18,396 bases of DNA from DASRJX01 sp035649235. GTDB taxonomy: Bacteria > Acidobacteriota > Polarisedimenticolia > Gp22-AA2. Position 1 is the first letter of the stretch. Every line of letters begins with the position of its first letter. Positions 16,344 through 18,396 of this stretch are shown piece after piece. The position numbers were made by a program, and so were the translations under genes. The notes beneath the pieces are model-generated. The model was not told the origin of the DNA, made no database searches, and worked only from the letters and a program-made list of their open reading frames with translations. The DNA is taken from contig DASRJX010000224.1 of assembly GCA_035649235.1 (NCBI GenBank), forward strand, positions 1-18,396, in the 5' to 3' direction.

Positions 16344-17724
16344 AGCGGATCCGCGACAGGCCGGCCCGGATCACCCGATCCACCAGCGCCGCGCCCTGGG
16401 CCTCGCAGTAGACGCGCAGCACGGGCTCCGTTCCGGAGGCCCGGAACAGGATCCAGCCGGGATCGCCGAACAGCAGCTTGACGCCGTCGAGCGTGTCAAC
16501 GCGCTGCACGGTCAGCCCCGCGAGCCGGGTGGGAGGTGCTAACCGGAGCCGTTCGACGGCTCGCTGGCCGCGCTCCGTGGGGATCGGCAGGTCGACGCGG
16601 CGGTAGTCGTACGCGCCGTAGACCTTCTGCATCGCCGCGATGCGGCGGCTCAGCCGGCGGCCCCCGGTCGCCAGCATCTCGAACAGGAGCAGCCCGATGA
16701 GGATGCCGTCGCGCTCCGGCAGGAAGCGCTTCACGCCGATGCCGCCGCTCTCTTCGCCGCCGATCAGGATGTCGTCTTCGAGCATCAGGCGCGCGATGTG
16801 CTTGAAGCCGATCGGCAGGTCGTGAAAGGGGACGCCGTGCCGCTGCGCGATGCGCTCCGCCAGGAGCGTGTTGGCGAAGGTGCGCGCGATCCCCCCGCGC
16901 CACTTCTTCCCCTCGAGCAGGTGCTGCGCCAGGAGGGCGAAGATCTGCAGGGGCGGCACCATCCGGCCGGTGTCGTCGCACACCCCGATGCGGTCGGCGT
17001 CGCCGTCGGTCGCGATGCCGATGTGGGCGCGGTGCTGGAGCACGGCGGCGCGCAGCGGCTCCAGGTACTCGGGCCGCGGCTCCGGCGGCGTGCCGCCGAA
17101 GAGCACGTCGGGCTCGGAGCGGATGGTGTGGACGCGGATCTTATGGCCGCGCAGCAGTCCCTCCAGGATGCGCCCTCCGGCGCCGTGCATGCTGTCGACC
17201 ACCACGCGCAGGGGCGCCCGGCGCACCGTCTCGAGGTCGACCACGGCGTGCAGCCGCGGCACGTACGAGGGCAGGAACGGGTGGCGCCGGGTCGGGGCCC
17301 GGCCGTGACGCGGGGCGCGCCGGCCGACCAGCGCCTCGAGGCGCTGCGTCAATTCCGGCGGCGCGCTGCCGCCGAAGGCGGCCTTCACCTTGAAGCCGTT
17401 CCACTGCGGTGGGTTGTGGCTGGCGGTGATGACGACTCCGAGCGGCGCCGCGGACGCCACCACCTGGCAGGAGACCATCGGCGTCGTGGTCGGCGCCTCG
17501 GGCAGGATCGTCGGGATGCCGTTCCCTTCGAGCACGCCGGCGACCGCCTCGGCGAACCTCCGGCCGAGGAAGCGCACGTCGTGCCCCACCGGGACGGGGG
17601 ATCCGGCCCGTCCCTCCTCGTGGATCAGATCTGCGACCGCCTGGGAGAGCGCGCGGACGTTCTCGAAGGTGAAGTCGTCGGCAATGATGCCGCGCCAGCC
17701 GTCGGTCCCGAAGTGAATCGCCAC
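16333..17724 (-). CDS. phosphoglucomutase/phosphomannomutase family protein
   Basis: Alpha-D-phosphohexomutases interconvert sugar 1- and 6-phosphates, feeding nucleotide-sugar synthesis for envelope polysaccharides. It has 463 residues, the normal length. It opens with FGTDGWRG. The phosphoserine loop is TASHNPPQWNGFK with S102, the metal loop is DGDADR at 240-245, the sugar-binding loop is GGEESGGIG, and the phosphate-binding loop is RASGTEPVLRVY. GTG 17724-17722 is chosen as start because it lies directly before the conserved N-terminus and has GGGAG 5 bases upstream. The open frame runs further to 18354 over pgsA, but that part is not protein-like. FGTDGWRG rather than FGTDGIRG argues against GlmM. 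Glucose versus mannose preference cannot be read. Confidence 0.92.
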   Translation of the reverse strand: MAIHFGTDGWRGIIADDFTFENVRALSQAVADLIHEEGRAGSPVPVGHDVRFLGRRFAEAVAGVLEGNGIPTILPEAPTTTPMVSCQVVASAAPLGVVITASHNPPQWNGFKVKAAFGGSAPPELTQRLEALVGRRAPRHGRAPTRRHPFLPSYVPRLHAVVDLETVRRAPLRVVVDSMHGAGGRILEGLLRGHKIRVHTIRSEPDVLFGGTPPEPRPEYLEPLRAAVLQHRAHIGIATDGDADRIGVCDDTGRMVPPLQIFALLAQHLLEGKKWRGGIARTFANTLLAERIAQRHGVPFHDLPIGFKHIARLMLEDDILIGGEESGGIGVKRFLPERDGILIGLLLFEMLATGGRRLSRRIAAMQKVYGAYDYRRVDLPIPTERGQRAVERLRLAPPTRLAGLTVQRVDTLDGVKLLFGDPGWILFRASGTEPVLRVYCEAQGAALVDRVIRAGLSRIRSLA

Positions 17725-17737
17725 GCCGACTCCCGTC

Positions 17738-17773
17738 CGGCCGGTTTCCTGACGGCCGGCTCCTGCCGGCCGG
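17738..17773. repeat. three short tandem copies of CGGCCGG, with a perfect 8-bp stem
   Basis: CGGCCGG occurs at 17738-17744, 17753-17759 and 17767-17773, each followed by a related T-C-C-containing spacer (period 15 then 14 bases). The last two copies form a perfect stem, CGGCCGGC (17753-17760), loop TCCT, GCCGGCCG (17765-17772). It lies between the divergent mutase and pgsA, 6 bases before the pgsA -35 box. It may be an operator for either gene. Confidence 0.5.
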
Positions 17774-17779
17774 ATTCCG

Positions 17780-17808
17780 TTGACGCTCCTGTGCGCCTGT
17801 GTTATGTT
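17780..17808 (+). promoter_or_regulatory. predicted pgsA promoter
   Basis: TTGACG (17780-17785, 5/6) and TATGTT (17803-17808, 4/6) have a 17-base spacer. Transcription would start near 17815, giving a leader of about 100 bases. On the minus strand CGGACA (17827-17822) and CATAAC (17806-17801) could serve the mutase, but the 15-base spacing is poor. Confidence 0.65.
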
Positions 17809-17856
17809 CCGCGCGGCCGAATGTCCGCAGAGTACTGGCGAGCGTCTCGGCACGCC

Positions 17857-17877
17857 CGCCGGGTGGTCGCGCCGGCG
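17857..17877 (+). other. hairpin in the pgsA leader
   Basis: CGCCGG (17857-17862) pairs with CCGGCG (17872-17877) around a 9-base loop. It sits in the middle of the predicted leader, about 40 bases before the ATG. No T-run or SD is involved, and no known riboswitch was recognised. Confidence 0.3.
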
Positions 17878-17914
17878 CATTCTACCCAACGCACCTTCCC
17901 GCAGCAACCGAGGG

Positions 17915-18396
17915 ATGATCAACCTTCCGACCTGGATCACGATCATCCGCATCTTCATGACGCCGGTGCTCGTCGTGATCCTCCTGACGAGGAACACCGG
18001 CCTCGAGCACCTGGGCCTCTCGTGGCAGATGATCGGCGCGGCGGTGTTCCTGATCGCCTCGTTCACCGACTGGCTCGACGGCTGGCTGGCGCGGCGGCGG
18101 GACCAGGTCACGACCCTCGGCATCCTGCTCGATCCGATCGCCGACAAGCTCCTGACCTCGGCGGCGTTCGTGTCGCTGATCGAGATCGGCGCGGCACGGG
18201 CCTGGATGGTTTGGATCATCCTGGGCCGCGAGTTCGCCGTGGACGGGCTGCGCATGATCGCCAGCAGCCAGGGGATCACGATCGGCGCCAGCGTCTGGGG
18301 GAAGTACAAGACGGTGAGCCAGATCATCGCCATCGTGCTGCTGATCTTCGGCAACCAGTACCTCGGCTCCTGGGACCTGGCGGGGGACGTCGCCCT
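17915..18396 (+). CDS. pgsA: CDP-diacylglycerol--glycerol-3-phosphate 3-phosphatidyltransferase, 3' truncated by window
   Basis: PgsA makes phosphatidylglycerophosphate in the inner membrane, the first committed step to phosphatidylglycerol and cardiolipin. About 160 residues are visible of a usual 180-200. It begins MINLPTWITIIRIFMTPVLV, the typical PgsA N-terminus. The CDP-alcohol phosphotransferase motif DG(x)2AR(x)8G(x)3D(x)3D is complete in FTDWLDGWLARRRDQ followed by TLGILLDPIADKLL. Several membrane helices follow (WMVWIILGREF, SQIIAIVLLIFG). ATG 17915 is chosen by this match; GAGGG directly abuts it (17910-17914), too close for an ideal SD, and no better in-frame start is seen upstream. 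It is divergent from the mutase gene. Confidence 0.93.
   Translation, partial: MINLPTWITIIRIFMTPVLVVILLTRNTGLEHLGLSWQMIGAAVFLIASFTDWLDGWLARRRDQVTTLGILLDPIADKLLTSAAFVSLIEIGAARAWMVWIILGREFAVDGLRMIASSQGITIGASVWGKYKTVSQIIAIVLLIFGNQYLGSWDLAGDVA

Noticed and set aside
13742..16411. 889-codon plus-strand open frame overlapping the deaminase and glycosyltransferase genes
   Set aside because: The translation is arginine- and proline-rich noise in a third frame; the two real genes have catalytic motifs and an ATGA junction.
17725..18354. N-terminal extension of the mutase frame over pgsA on the minus strand
   Set aside because: The mutase begins at its conserved FGTDGWRG, with GTG and SD at 17724. 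The extension lies opposite the PgsA motif and is not protein-like.

Overview
The window is a G+C-rich (about two thirds G+C by eye), gene-dense chromosomal segment from a Gram-negative bacterium. Apolipoprotein N-acyltransferase, a type IV pilus retraction ATPase and an exported lytic transglycosylase all point to an outer membrane. HrcA/CIRCE heat-shock control together with pili and the gene order would suit Acidobacteriota or a neighbouring lineage (Myxococcota-like, Rokubacteria-like). That placement is an inference and needs a phylogeny. I see no mobile elements, CRISPR, tRNA, rRNA or phage genes; this is mainly a core-genome region.

Layout. (1) 1-1586: the 3' end of lnt, then prfB, which contains the classical programmed +1 frameshift. 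(2) 1615-7470: a heat-shock cluster hrcA-grpE-dnaK-dnaJ-prmA, headed by a vegetative-type promoter that overlaps a CIRCE operator with a perfect left half and a degenerate right half. (3) 7467-8481: ilvE with its own promoter. (4) 8526-9800: pilT with its own promoter. (5) 9842-16325: a tight chain alaS - lytic transglycosylase - adenosine deaminase family enzyme - PA14/GT-C membrane glycosyltransferase, joined by two ATGA overlaps and one 9-nt gap. Its leader holds a perfect TATAAT box and a long stem-loop starting at about +1. (6) 16333-17724 (minus strand): a phosphoglucomutase/phosphomannomutase converging on the glycosyltransferase. (7) 17780-18396: pgsA, divergent from the mutase, truncated by the window end.

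How the genes work together. HrcA should repress its own operon through CIRCE, and GrpE/DnaK/DnaJ form the Hsp70 machine. Start signals look graded: strong Shine-Dalgarno for dnaK, weak site and TTG start for dnaJ, and an apparent non-ATG start for prmA. Lnt, the transglycosylase, PgsA, the GT-C enzyme and the sugar phosphomutase are all envelope-related.

I found no convincing new multi-gene system. The points most worth a second look are local: the prfB frameshift, the CIRCE/promoter/SD overlap, the missing prmA start codon, the alaS leader palindromes, a DnaK without the usual acidic tail, and the PA14-GT-C fusion. No intergenic stretch exceeds 300 bases; the longest, 17725-17914 and 9801-9949, hold regulatory sequence and no gene that I can see.
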